NCBI GenBank assembly: GCA_051010395.1 | Contig: JBPCVQ010000368.1 | Span: 1 to 10,485, forward strand | DNA length: 10,485 nucleotides | Direction: 5' to 3' | Origin: JANQPX01 sp051010395 | Lineage (GTDB): Bacteria; Pseudomonadota; Alphaproteobacteria; Geminicoccales; Geminicoccaceae | Part shown: piece after piece, positions 1 through 6,519 of the stretch | Position numbering within the stretch: position 1 is the first letter of the stretch | Layout of the letters: each line of letters starts with the position of its first letter | Translations under genes and position numbers: made by a program | Notes under the pieces: generated by a model | The model's database searches: none | What the model was told of the DNA's origin: nothing | What the model saw: only the letters and a program-made list of their open reading frames with translations

Positions 1-1896
1 CTCGCCGCCTTCTCGATCCTGCTCTTTCTCGGCCTCGCCGCCGCTCAGTGGCGCACCCACCGGATCGACGCCCCCACGCTTGAACGACGCGGCGCCTATC
101 AAATCGAAGGCGAAGTTCGCCTGGTCGAAGCCCGGGTCAAGGGCGATCGCCTGGTCCTCGGCGACCTCTCGATCGACGACATGCCTCCGGGATCGACGCC
201 CGCCAAGGTGCGGTTCAGCCGGCGAACCGCGGAACCGCCGCTGACGCCGGGTGACCGCATCCGCGTTCGCGCCATGCTGATGCCGCCGTCCCCGCCGAGC
301 GAGCCCCACGGCTTCGACTTCGCAAGAAAAGCCTTCTTCCAGCAGCTCGGCGCGGTCGGCTACAGCCTGGGCGCCGTCGACATCATCGAGCATGCGGCCG
401 GCTGGAACCTGGCGCGCGGTCTCGCCACCATGCGTCAGGACCTGGCGGAGCGAATTTCGGCCGTCGTTCCGGGCGCTGCCGGGGCTGTCGCCACAGCCCT
501 CCTCACCGGCCTGCGCGGCGCCATTCCCGATTATGTCTGGCAAGACATGCAGGCCGCAGGCATGGCCCACCTCCTGGCCATCTCCGGCCTGCATCTGGGT
601 CTGGTCGCGGGCACCGTCTTTTTCGCCGCGCGCATCATCATGGCCCTGATCCCGCCACTCGCCCTTCGCTGGCCCACCAAGAAGCTCGCCGCCGGGCTCG
701 CGCTCGTCACCGCCTTCATCTATCTGCTGATGACCGGCGCCACCATTCCGACCCAGCGTGCCTTCATCATGACGGCACTGATGCTGCTCGCGGTCATGGT
801 CGATCGCAATCCATTCTCCATGCGTCTGGTCGGATTCGCAGCGCTCGCCGTACTCGTGACCCAGCCGGAAAGCCTGATCGGCGCCTCCTTTCAGATGTCG
901 TTCGCCGCCGTCATCGTCCTGATCGCCGTTTACGAAACCGGCATCGGCAAGGCGCCGGCGGGGGCAGGGGGGCTTGATTGGCGGTTGTTCATGTATGTGG
1001 CGGGCGTGATCCTGACCACGATCATCGCGAGTGCCGCGACGGCACCGCTCGCCATCTATCATTTCGGCCGCCTGCCGACCTTCAGCATCCTCGCCAACGT
1101 CGTTGCCGTGCCGCTGACTGCCTTCTGGATCATGCCCGCAGGTCTGCTCGGCATGATCCTTTTGCCGTTCGGCCTCGGGGACTGGTGCCTCGTCTTCATG
1201 GGGATGGGGATCGAGCTGATGCTGGCGGTCGCCGCCTGGACCGCCGACATCCCGGGTGCGGTCGTCCCTGTGCCTCGACCACCGCTCGCGACCCTCGTGC
1301 TGGTATTGCTGGGCGGGCTCTGGCTCGCTCTCTGGCGGACCGGCTGGCGAAGGCTGGGCCTTCTCCCGATCATGCTCGGCATCCTGCTCGCCGCTATCAA
1401 TCGCCAGCCCGATATCCTCATCGATGCCCGCGGCATGCTGGTCGCCGCGCGCCTCGATGGTGAAAAACTCGCCTTGTCACCCTGGAAAAAAGACAGCTGG
1501 GTGACCAATGGATGGCTGCGCGGAGCAGGGCAGTCCGAACCAGCACCCTGGCCGCAGGCGGGGCAGGCGGGGCCTGCACCCGTACTAGAAAGGGCGGGGA
1601 GAGACATACCCACGCTTGTTTGCGATCCACTTGGATGTATTTACCGCCGAGCGGATATGCAGGTCGCGCTCACCCGCAAAGCCGACGCCCTTCCTGAAGA
1701 CTGCGCGCGCAACGACCTGGTGATCAGCTATCCCAGGATCGAAGCCTGCCCTGATGGCACCGACCTGATCGGTCCAAGAACACTTCGCCGGTCCGGCGGC
1801 CTCGCCCTTTGGATCGACCCCGGTGCCATCCGGCAGAAGACCGTCGCCGAGGTTCGAGGCGATCGACCGTGGACGCGCAGCTCGGCATCACGATAA
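1..1896 (+). CDS. comEC: ComEC/Rec2 family competence protein (3' part, 5' end outside window)
   Basis: Inner-membrane channel family that carries single-stranded DNA into the cytoplasm during natural transformation. The frame is open from base 1 to the TAA at 1894-1896 with no stop, so the gene starts upstream; an internal ATG at 181 is not the start because the frame before it is continuous and protein-like. Visible order: end of an N-terminal membrane segment (1-50), a small soluble N-terminal domain (about 60-390), then the multi-helix competence domain (about 530-1390) with the family signature LLAISGLHLGLVAG near 571-612 and a GASFQMSFAAV stretch near 880-912. The C-terminus is a soluble region of about 165 residues with a short Cys-containing module (CDPLGC) and no HxHxDH metallo-beta-lactamase motif, as is common in alphaproteobacterial ComEC. 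It ends 35 bases before the convergent dioxygenase gene. Family assignment is firm; actual competence of the host is unknown. Confidence 0.92.
   Translation, partial: LAAFSILLFLGLAAAQWRTHRIDAPTLERRGAYQIEGEVRLVEARVKGDRLVLGDLSIDDMPPGSTPAKVRFSRRTAEPPLTPGDRIRVRAMLMPPSPPSEPHGFDFARKAFFQQLGAVGYSLGAVDIIEHAAGWNLARGLATMRQDLAERISAVVPGAAGAVATALLTGLRGAIPDYVWQDMQAAGMAHLLAISGLHLGLVAGTVFFAARIIMALIPPLALRWPTKKLAAGLALVTAFIYLLMTGATIPTQRAFIMTALMLLAVMVDRNPFSMRLVGFAALAVLVTQPESLIGASFQMSFAAVIVLIAVYETGIGKAPAGAGGLDWRLFMYVAGVILTTIIASAATAPLAIYHFGRLPTFSILANVVAVPLTAFWIMPAGLLGMILLPFGLGDWCLVFMGMGIELMLAVAAWTADIPGAVVPVPRPPLATLVLVLLGGLWLALWRTGWRRLGLLPIMLGILLAAINRQPDILIDARGMLVAARLDGEKLALSPWKKDSWVTNGWLRGAGQSEPAPWPQAGQAGPAPVLERAGRDIPTLVCDPLGCIYRRADMQVALTRKADALPEDCARNDLVISYPRIEACPDGTDLIGPRTLRRSGGLALWIDPGAIRQKTVAEVRGDRPWTRSSASR
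1555..1572 (+). repeat. In-frame 9-bp tandem duplication in comEC
   Basis: CAGGCGGGG occurs twice in perfect tandem and encodes Gln-Ala-Gly twice in the Pro/Ala/Gly-rich linker of the ComEC C-terminal region. It is a likely slippage site and preserves the frame whatever the copy number. Confidence 0.8.
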
Positions 1897-1931
1897 GCTT
1901 TCGCCGCTAGGACGATCGCAGAACGCCGCCT

Positions 1932-2762
1932 TCAAAACCCACGAAGCGGCATATCCGAGCCACGTTGCAGCCAGTTGTCGCTGCCATACGTCGTCTCGCC
2001 GTCGATGACGTGCAGTGCATAGGCGTGGCGCGAGCTTTTCGAGCGGTTCGGCGCGCTCCAGTGCGGGAGAAGGCCGTGCAGTACCACCAGTGAACCGCGC
2101 TCGACTTCGAGCGGCACCAGCCCCTCGGTGGGCAGCGGCGTCGGGTCGAGCTCCAGCATTTCCGTGCCCTGGCCCTTTCGAACAAATCGCGATCGAAGGG
2201 GACCTTCGTGACCACCGGGCAGAGCCCAGAGGCAGCCGTTTTCCTTCGTGGCATCCTCGAGCGCAAACCAGAAGCCGACGACGCTCAACGGCTCGGTATG
2301 GAGAAACGTCGCGTCCTGGTGGCAGATCACCTCTCCGCCGATGCGTGGCTGCTTGAAGAGATACATCGACTGCAGCAAAAGCGGCGATCGGACGCCGATC
2401 GCGTCGACAAGCCCGGCGAGGGCAGGTGTTCGTGAGAAGTTCGAAAAAACCGGATCGAGATCGTGGAGGGCGTGGCCGACCTTGTTGATCGATGCTTCTT
2501 TCGCCTGAAGGAGCCGGCCCTGCCGGTCGAACGCTTCCTCCTCGAAGAAGAACCGGATCTTGTCGCCTGATGTCAGAAAATAGTCGTCCTGGGCATGGGT
2601 TTTTTCCGTGGTCGAGAAGATGGTCGCGACCTCGCCGGGTTCAAACGCCTCGATGAGTTCAGCCATACGCTCCTGCAGGGCATCACAGGCGGCGCCGTCG
2701 GCGAATCCGGGCATGATCAGATAGCCGTCCCGCTCGAATTTTTCGCGCAGTTCTTCCGTCAC
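1932..2762 (-). CDS. Phytanoyl-CoA dioxygenase (PhyH) family protein, PHYHD1-like
   Basis: Predicted cytosolic Fe(II)/2-oxoglutarate-dependent oxygenase of 276 residues. The metal triad appears as H148-x-D150 (in GGEVICHQDATFLHTEP) and H234 (LLPHWS), with R245 eleven residues later as the probable 2-oxoglutarate ligand. Long stretches such as FLTSGDKIRFFFE, SINKVGHALHDLDPVF and QSMYLFKQPRIGGEV match my recollection of human PHYHD1 closely, so this is nearer PHYHD1 than phytanoyl-CoA hydroxylase itself. Start choice: an ATG at 2795 would overlap the stop of the upstream MFS gene (ATGA) but has no Shine-Dalgarno, whereas GTG at 2762 has GGAGG six bases upstream and gives the usual N-terminus directly before the first helix. 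It is the last gene of a leftward pair with the MFS gene (29-base gap), implying a co-transcribed transporter and oxidase. The substrate is unknown; animal PHYHD1 does not settle it. Confidence 0.88.
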   Translation of the reverse strand: MTEELREKFERDGYLIMPGFADGAACDALQERMAELIEAFEPGEVATIFSTTEKTHAQDDYFLTSGDKIRFFFEEEAFDRQGRLLQAKEASINKVGHALHDLDPVFSNFSRTPALAGLVDAIGVRSPLLLQSMYLFKQPRIGGEVICHQDATFLHTEPLSVVGFWFALEDATKENGCLWALPGGHEGPLRSRFVRKGQGTEMLELDPTPLPTEGLVPLEVERGSLVVLHGLLPHWSAPNRSKSSRHAYALHVIDGETTYGSDNWLQRGSDMPLRGF

Positions 2763-2768
2763 GTGCGT

Positions 2769-2773
2769 CCTCC
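2769..2773 (-). promoter_or_regulatory. Shine-Dalgarno deciding the GTG start of the PhyH gene
   Basis: GGAGG on the minus strand, six bases before GTG at 2762-2760. It favours this start over the ATG at 2795, which overlaps the MFS stop codon and has no comparable site. Confidence 0.7.
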
Positions 2774-2791
2774 GTTCAGGCTTTGATCCTA

Positions 2792-3964
2792 TCATGAACT
2801 CGGGGCAGGGGTGGAGGCCGGTTTCGTCACCGCCGGCAGGGCGAAGGCCAGCGCCGTGCCCAAGGCCGCCATCGCCGCCATGACGAAGAACGCTTGACCG
2901 CCTGCAGCGCCATAGAGCCAGCCGGAGATCAGGCTGATCAGGCCGGAAAGCGGCGCAAAGCCGACCGCCGCGTAGAAGCCTTGGGCGCTTGCCTGCAGTT
3001 CCGGCGGCGTAGTCTCCCGGAGATAGTGAAGGGTCGCGAGGAAGGTGAGGGCAAAGCTCGCCGCATGCAGCGCCTGCGTGAAGATCAAGAGCGGCAGGCT
3101 TGCCGAGAACCCGTTCAGAACCCAGCGACCTGCTGCCAGCAGGCCGGCGATGATCAGGAGCCTGGGCAGGGAAAAACGGGCGATCAGCCGGGCGCTGACG
3201 AAAAAGAAAAAAACTTCCGCGATCACGCCTTCCGCCCAGAGCCAGCCGATCGTCGTTTCGCTGAGGCCTGCCGCCCGCCAGTGAATGCTGCCGAAATTAT
3301 AGAGAAGCGTGTGGCTCGCCTGGATCATCGATGACGCTATCACCAGGATCCAGAGATCCCGTCGAATGAAGAGACGCCGCAGATTGGTGGAGCCTGAGCT
3401 CGCCGGGCTCCCGGCGCTCTCGGGCATGGTCAGGCAGGCGATCAGCGTCAGCGACATTGTTCCGACCAGGAGAACGAAGATCGCTGGCGCTCCCGCCCGT
3501 TCCAAGGCGAAGCCGCCGATGATCGACATGCAAATGAAGGTGATCGATCCCCAAAGGCGTATGCGGCCATAATCGAGGCCGCTGCTGGCTATTCGATTGA
3601 GGCTGATGGCATCGGCGAGCGGCAGAATGCAGGACCAGGTCGCCCCGGTGAGAAGACTGAGCAGCATGAACAGCCAGAAATCGCTCACCCACGCGAAGGC
3701 CAGGAGCCCGATCAGTGTGAGTGCCGTCGATAGCGTCATCGCGAGGCGGCGCCGGCCGAGACGGTCCGCGAGATTGGGCACCACGAGGCTGGTGACGATT
3801 CTCGGCCAGAACGACGCGCCGATGATCAGGCCGATCTCGACAGAGCTCAGGCCTCTGCTTTCCAGCCAGATCGGCCAATAGGGAAGGAAAATGCCGACCG
3901 AACCGAAGATAGCCCCGTAGAAGAAGGCAAGACGGAGTGCTGTTCTGGCGGTTGGCGAGAGCAT
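2792..3964 (-). CDS. MFS transporter, HcaT/3-phenylpropionate-permease-like (MFS_1-like)
   Basis: A 390-residue integral inner-membrane permease with about twelve hydrophobic segments. The N-terminus (FLPYWPIWLESRGLSSVEIG) and the LDYGRIRLWGSITF stretch near residues 130-145 resemble the PPP/HcaT branch of the major facilitator superfamily. A loop 2-3 motif A variant is present as D67-R-L-G-R-R-R (ADRLGRRRL). The ATG at 3964 is the first possible start because an in-frame TAG lies two codons upstream; its Shine-Dalgarno is poor (AGGGCG about 12 bases away). The stop at 2794-2792 is 29 bases from the GTG of the PhyH gene, so the two are probably one transcript. HcaT relatives carry aromatic acids, nucleosides or sugars by proton symport, so substrate cannot be named; the neighbouring oxygenase, aminotransferase and deaminase suggest uptake of a compound they process. 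Confidence 0.88.
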   Translation of the reverse strand: MLSPTARTALRLAFFYGAIFGSVGIFLPYWPIWLESRGLSSVEIGLIIGASFWPRIVTSLVVPNLADRLGRRRLAMTLSTALTLIGLLAFAWVSDFWLFMLLSLLTGATWSCILPLADAISLNRIASSGLDYGRIRLWGSITFICMSIIGGFALERAGAPAIFVLLVGTMSLTLIACLTMPESAGSPASSGSTNLRRLFIRRDLWILVIASSMIQASHTLLYNFGSIHWRAAGLSETTIGWLWAEGVIAEVFFFFVSARLIARFSLPRLLIIAGLLAAGRWVLNGFSASLPLLIFTQALHAASFALTFLATLHYLRETTPPELQASAQGFYAAVGFAPLSGLISLISGWLYGAAGGQAFFVMAAMAALGTALAFALPAVTKPASTPAPSS

Positions 3965-4048
3965 GGTCTATGTGAACGCCCTGGACTGTCAGCGCCAAGT
4001 TTTTTTGAAGAAGGGAGTACGAAAAAACCCCCGGCGGCACGTGTGACC

Positions 4049-4062
4049 CTGTGATCTCACAG
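4049..4062. promoter_or_regulatory. 14-bp inverted repeat upstream of the MFS-PhyH pair (possible operator)
   Basis: CTGTGATCTCACAG has 6-bp perfect arms around a 2-bp centre and lies 85 bases upstream of the MFS start, within the 154-base gap between the aminotransferase stop and the MFS ATG. A further GTGTGA half-site precedes it at 4041-4046. On the minus strand a GGGGGTTTTTT run follows (about 4022-4032), so a role in terminating the aminotransferase transcript is also conceivable, though no good stem directly abuts the T run. Operator versus terminator is unresolved. Confidence 0.3.
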
Positions 4063-4118
4063 TGCTTCCTGATCCCGGACCAGGGCGGCAAGTTCGATAT
4101 CGGCTTTGGAAGGGCGCT

Positions 4119-5027
4119 TCACTCCGCGTCCCGGTAGCCTACCGGCGTCGCATGCCAGCCGGATCGGCGCTTCGACCAGTAGAGATCGCGAAGGCGCTCC
4201 GTCACCGGCCCGGCAGTTGCCTCGCCGATCACCTGACCATCGACCTTGCTGATCGGCATCAGGCCGCCTGCCGTGCTCGATATGAACAACTCATCCATAT
4301 TGGTGAGCAGACTTGCCGGGATGGGGGCCAGTCTGCAATCGAGATTGGTCTCGGCACAAAGCTCGAAGACGGTGTCGCGGGTCATGCCATCCAGGCAGCC
4401 CGTGTCGGGCGTGATCAGATTTCCGTCCTTGACCGCAAACAGATTGAAGCCAGGCCCTTCGGTGACATGGCCGTCTCTATCGGTCAGCACCACGGTGTCG
4501 CCACCTCGATCATAAGCATCGAACAAGCCCATTTCGAAATCCAGCCAATGGTAGGTTTTGATCGTCGGGTCGACGGAGGCCGGCGGGATGCGCTGGATGT
4601 CGCTGACAATCAGATGCAGCCCATGCTCTTGCTGCTCGGGCGTGGCGATCGAGATATAGGGTACGCAGAACAGAAAAAAATTATTCTCGGCGAGACGGAG
4701 ATCACGGCTGCCGATCGGCGGCCGGCCCCGGGTCATGATCAGCTGCAGATAAGCCTCACGGAAGCCGGTCAGCCGCACCGCCTCCATCGCGATCTCGTGC
4801 AGGCCTCGGCGATCATGCGGACAGGCCATGCGAAGGCGGCTGAAGCTCCGCTCGAAACGTTCGAGATGGTCGTCCAATCGAAAGAACGCGCCCTCCCAGA
4901 CGGACACGGTATCCTGGCAGGCATCGGATCTGAGAAAACCCCAATCCAGCAATGAAATGCGGGCTTCATGGATGGGGCAGAAGGCGCCGTCGACATGGGC
5001 TATGCCGTCTTTGAACTCGGAGGCCAT
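4119..5027 (-). CDS. Fold-type-IV PLP aminotransferase, (R)-selective amine transaminase-like
   Basis: A class IV (BCAT/D-amino acid) aminotransferase of 302 residues, a cytosolic PLP enzyme moving an amino group between an amine or amino acid and an alpha-keto acid. The Schiff-base lysine is K157 (DPTIKTYHWLDFEMGLFDA) and the conserved glutamate that contacts the PLP pyridine nitrogen is E190 (TEGPGFNLFAVKDG). LLDWGFLRSD, VWEGAFFRLDDHLERF, ISSTAGGLMPI and PVTERLRDLYW follow the (R)-amine transaminase pattern I recall from fungal AT-omegaTA more closely than IlvE. Start choice: ATG at 5027 has AAGGGAG six bases upstream; an upstream in-frame ATG at 5078 has no such site and would add 17 unconserved residues. 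It is first in a leftward run with the MFS and PhyH genes (154-base gap, so possibly separate transcripts) and divergent from the deaminase gene. Substrate specificity is uncertain. Confidence 0.87.
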   Translation of the reverse strand: MASEFKDGIAHVDGAFCPIHEARISLLDWGFLRSDACQDTVSVWEGAFFRLDDHLERFERSFSRLRMACPHDRRGLHEIAMEAVRLTGFREAYLQLIMTRGRPPIGSRDLRLAENNFFLFCVPYISIATPEQQEHGLHLIVSDIQRIPPASVDPTIKTYHWLDFEMGLFDAYDRGGDTVVLTDRDGHVTEGPGFNLFAVKDGNLITPDTGCLDGMTRDTVFELCAETNLDCRLAPIPASLLTNMDELFISSTAGGLMPISKVDGQVIGEATAGPVTERLRDLYWSKRRSGWHATPVGYRDAE

Positions 5028-5208
5028 CGGCAACTCCCTTCGATCTTTCCGTTGTTGGGGCCTTTGCACGCACGGCATACAAACATCCTGCCCAAATATC
5101 GTGCAGTCGTCATCGGGTGTTCACGTTGCCGCCCCAACACACGATATATTGTTGGCCGCAGCCCGCTTTGTCAGTCGGCGGTCGATCTTGATGCATGAAG
5201 GACGTTCG
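5028..5208. promoter_or_regulatory. Divergent promoter region with clustered inverted repeats
   Basis: The 181 bases between the divergent aminotransferase and deaminase genes must hold both promoters. Visible elements: TGTTGGGGC at 5053-5061 and its exact complement GCCCCAACA at 5131-5139; a third related half-site TTGTTGG at 5149-5155 that pairs with CCAACA at 5134-5139 as a 22-bp imperfect palindrome; ATATCGTG at 5096-5103 and its complement CACGATAT at 5140-5147. Shine-Dalgarno sites sit at each edge (5034-5040 minus, 5197-5202 plus). Convincing -35/-10 pairs were not identified. The arrangement fits operators for a dimeric repressor or activator that is not encoded in this window. Confidence 0.5.
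5197..5202 (+). promoter_or_regulatory. Shine-Dalgarno deciding the deaminase start
   Basis: GAAGGA six bases before ATG 5209-5211; supports this start over the in-frame ATG at 5191. Confidence 0.6.
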
Positions 5209-6303
5209 ATGGAACCCAGCTCAGCCCGTGATCTCCGCACCCTGCCGAAAGCGCATGTGCATATCCATCTCGAAGGCGCCATGCGCGCATCGACGCTGAC
5301 CGAGCTTTGCATCAGCTACGGCATCGATCGGCCCGCGAACACCGCGGGCCGGAAATTCGACAATTTCGGCGGCTTCCTGACCATGTACTGGGCCGCCTGC
5401 AACAGCGTTCGGACCTGCGACGATCTCTCCCGTCTCATTCTCGAGGTGGCCGAGGACGCCGCAGAAGAAGGTGTGTGGTGGATCGAAGTGGCATTTGATG
5501 CGGCGCGCTACAGCACACTTCGTGCCGATAGCCCCTATCAACTATTTGCGACGCAAGAAGAAGGCTGGCTGTTCGCCCTTGAGGCGGCTGAACTGGCGTC
5601 CAGGGCGACAGGCGTCGGCGTTGGCTTCGTCTCGGCGGTGGATCGCATCATGCCGGTGGAGCAGGCGATCGAACGTGCGGAGGTGACGAAGGATCTGGTC
5701 ATCTCGGATCAACATCTGATCCGGAGCGGCATGGCGTGTTTCGAGGGGCGGCATGCCGGTATCGTTGGCTTCGGCCTGCATGGCAACGAGGGTGGCCATC
5801 CGCCGGAACCCTTTGCTGACGCCTTTTGCATCGCTCTCGATGACACCGGCTTGATATCGGCTCCCCATGCCGGTGAGATTGCGCCAACCCAAGGGGGAGG
5901 GGCTGCTTCCGTCCGGGGAGCACTCGATCATCTGCGCGCCGATCGCATCGCCCATGGCGTACTCGCCATCGAAGACGACGCCTTGATCGCGAGGCTGGCG
6001 GAGGAGAAGATTTGTCTCGATATCTGCCCGACGTCCAACCTTCTGCTGCGCGTATTTCCCTCCGCTGAAGACCATCCGCTGCGTCAATTCCTCGACGCTG
6101 GCATACCCTGCACACTCGGCAGCGATGATCCGCTCCTGTTCGGCCCCGATCTCGTCGACGAGTTCATGCTTTGCCGTCGCGAGATGGGTTTGAACGATGG
6201 CCAACTCGCCGCAATGGCGCGCACGTCGTTCGCCTATAGCGGAGCACCCGAGCCAGTAAAGAACGCGGGTATGGCGGCTGTGGACGATTGGCTAAGAGCT
6301 TAG
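5209..6303 (+). CDS. Adenosine deaminase-like metal-dependent hydrolase
   Basis: Amidohydrolase-superfamily deaminase of 364 residues, expected to release ammonia from adenosine, adenine or a related purine/nucleoside using one zinc ion. Signature residues are complete: metal ligands H18 and H20 (HIHLEGA), H220 with catalytic E223 in HAGE, catalytic H249 in RIAHG, and D306 in GSDDPLLFG. ICPTSNLLL is also typical. Length fits bacterial Add-like proteins (about 330-370). The substrate-site segment that reads GDE in classical adenosine deaminase is GLHGNEGG here, so a changed substrate is possible. Start: ATG at 5209 has GAAGGA six bases upstream; an in-frame ATG at 5191 lacks such a site, and the longer open frame back to 4828 runs antisense through the aminotransferase. 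It is divergent from that gene, with a 216-base gap to glnS. Class is secure; the exact base or nucleoside is not. Confidence 0.88.
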   Translation: MEPSSARDLRTLPKAHVHIHLEGAMRASTLTELCISYGIDRPANTAGRKFDNFGGFLTMYWAACNSVRTCDDLSRLILEVAEDAAEEGVWWIEVAFDAARYSTLRADSPYQLFATQEEGWLFALEAAELASRATGVGVGFVSAVDRIMPVEQAIERAEVTKDLVISDQHLIRSGMACFEGRHAGIVGFGLHGNEGGHPPEPFADAFCIALDDTGLISAPHAGEIAPTQGGGAASVRGALDHLRADRIAHGVLAIEDDALIARLAEEKICLDICPTSNLLLRVFPSAEDHPLRQFLDAGIPCTLGSDDPLLFGPDLVDEFMLCRREMGLNDGQLAAMARTSFAYSGAPEPVKNAGMAAVDDWLRA

Positions 6304-6354
6304 TGGTATGACCACGTCATCGACGACGCCTGCACTCGCTCACGGTGTTAAGAC

Positions 6355-6369
6355 CCTCTGATCGAGAGG
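6355..6369. repeat. Small inverted repeat after the deaminase gene
   Basis: CCTCT-GATCG-AGAGG, a 5-bp stem with a 5-base loop, 51 bases past the deaminase stop. No U-run follows, so a factor-independent terminator is not supported; it may be chance. Confidence 0.25.
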
Positions 6370-6404
6370 AGTGGTGGACACTGACCATTCTTTGCAGACA
6401 CGCT

Positions 6405-6422
6405 GCCAAGCCATGGCTTGGC
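6405..6422. repeat. Perfect 18-bp palindrome upstream of glnS
   Basis: GCCAAGCCATGGCTTGGC is identical to its own reverse complement. It lies about 98 bases upstream of the glnS ATG within the 216-base intergenic stretch that also holds small hairpins at 6355-6369 and 6473-6486 (CGGCA-GCAT-TGCCG). No T-run follows, so a DNA-binding site is likelier than a terminator. The rest of 6304-6519 shows nothing I can name. Confidence 0.55.
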
Positions 6423-6519
6423 GACCTCCCGACAGTGTGGCAGATAGAGGACGGAATTTTCGGGCTGGGCGTCGGCAGCATTGCCGGACGCTAACCGCAT
6501 TTGGGGATGATCGACAGAC

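Noticed and set aside
4022..4046. Terminator for the aminotransferase at the minus-strand GGGGGTTTTTT run
   Set aside because: No adequate GC-rich stem directly precedes the T run; the nearby CTGTGA/TCACAG repeat is about 15 bases away from it.
3297..4091. 264-codon minus-strand frame overlapping the MFS gene
   Set aside because: Same strand but shifted frame; the product is basic and repetitive, while the MFS frame shows twelve membrane segments and family motifs.
4062..4955. Long plus-strand open frame of 297 codons
   Set aside because: Antisense across most of the aminotransferase gene, which has complete PLP motifs and a good ribosome-binding site; the plus-strand product has no recognisable family and is low in hydrophobic order.
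4828..5208. N-terminal extension of the deaminase frame
   Set aside because: It runs antisense through the aminotransferase start and the divergent promoter; ATG 5209 has a proper Shine-Dalgarno and fits the family N-terminus.
5542..6204. 220-codon minus-strand frame opposite the deaminase
   Set aside because: Shadow of a well-supported gene in GC-rich DNA; no family resemblance.
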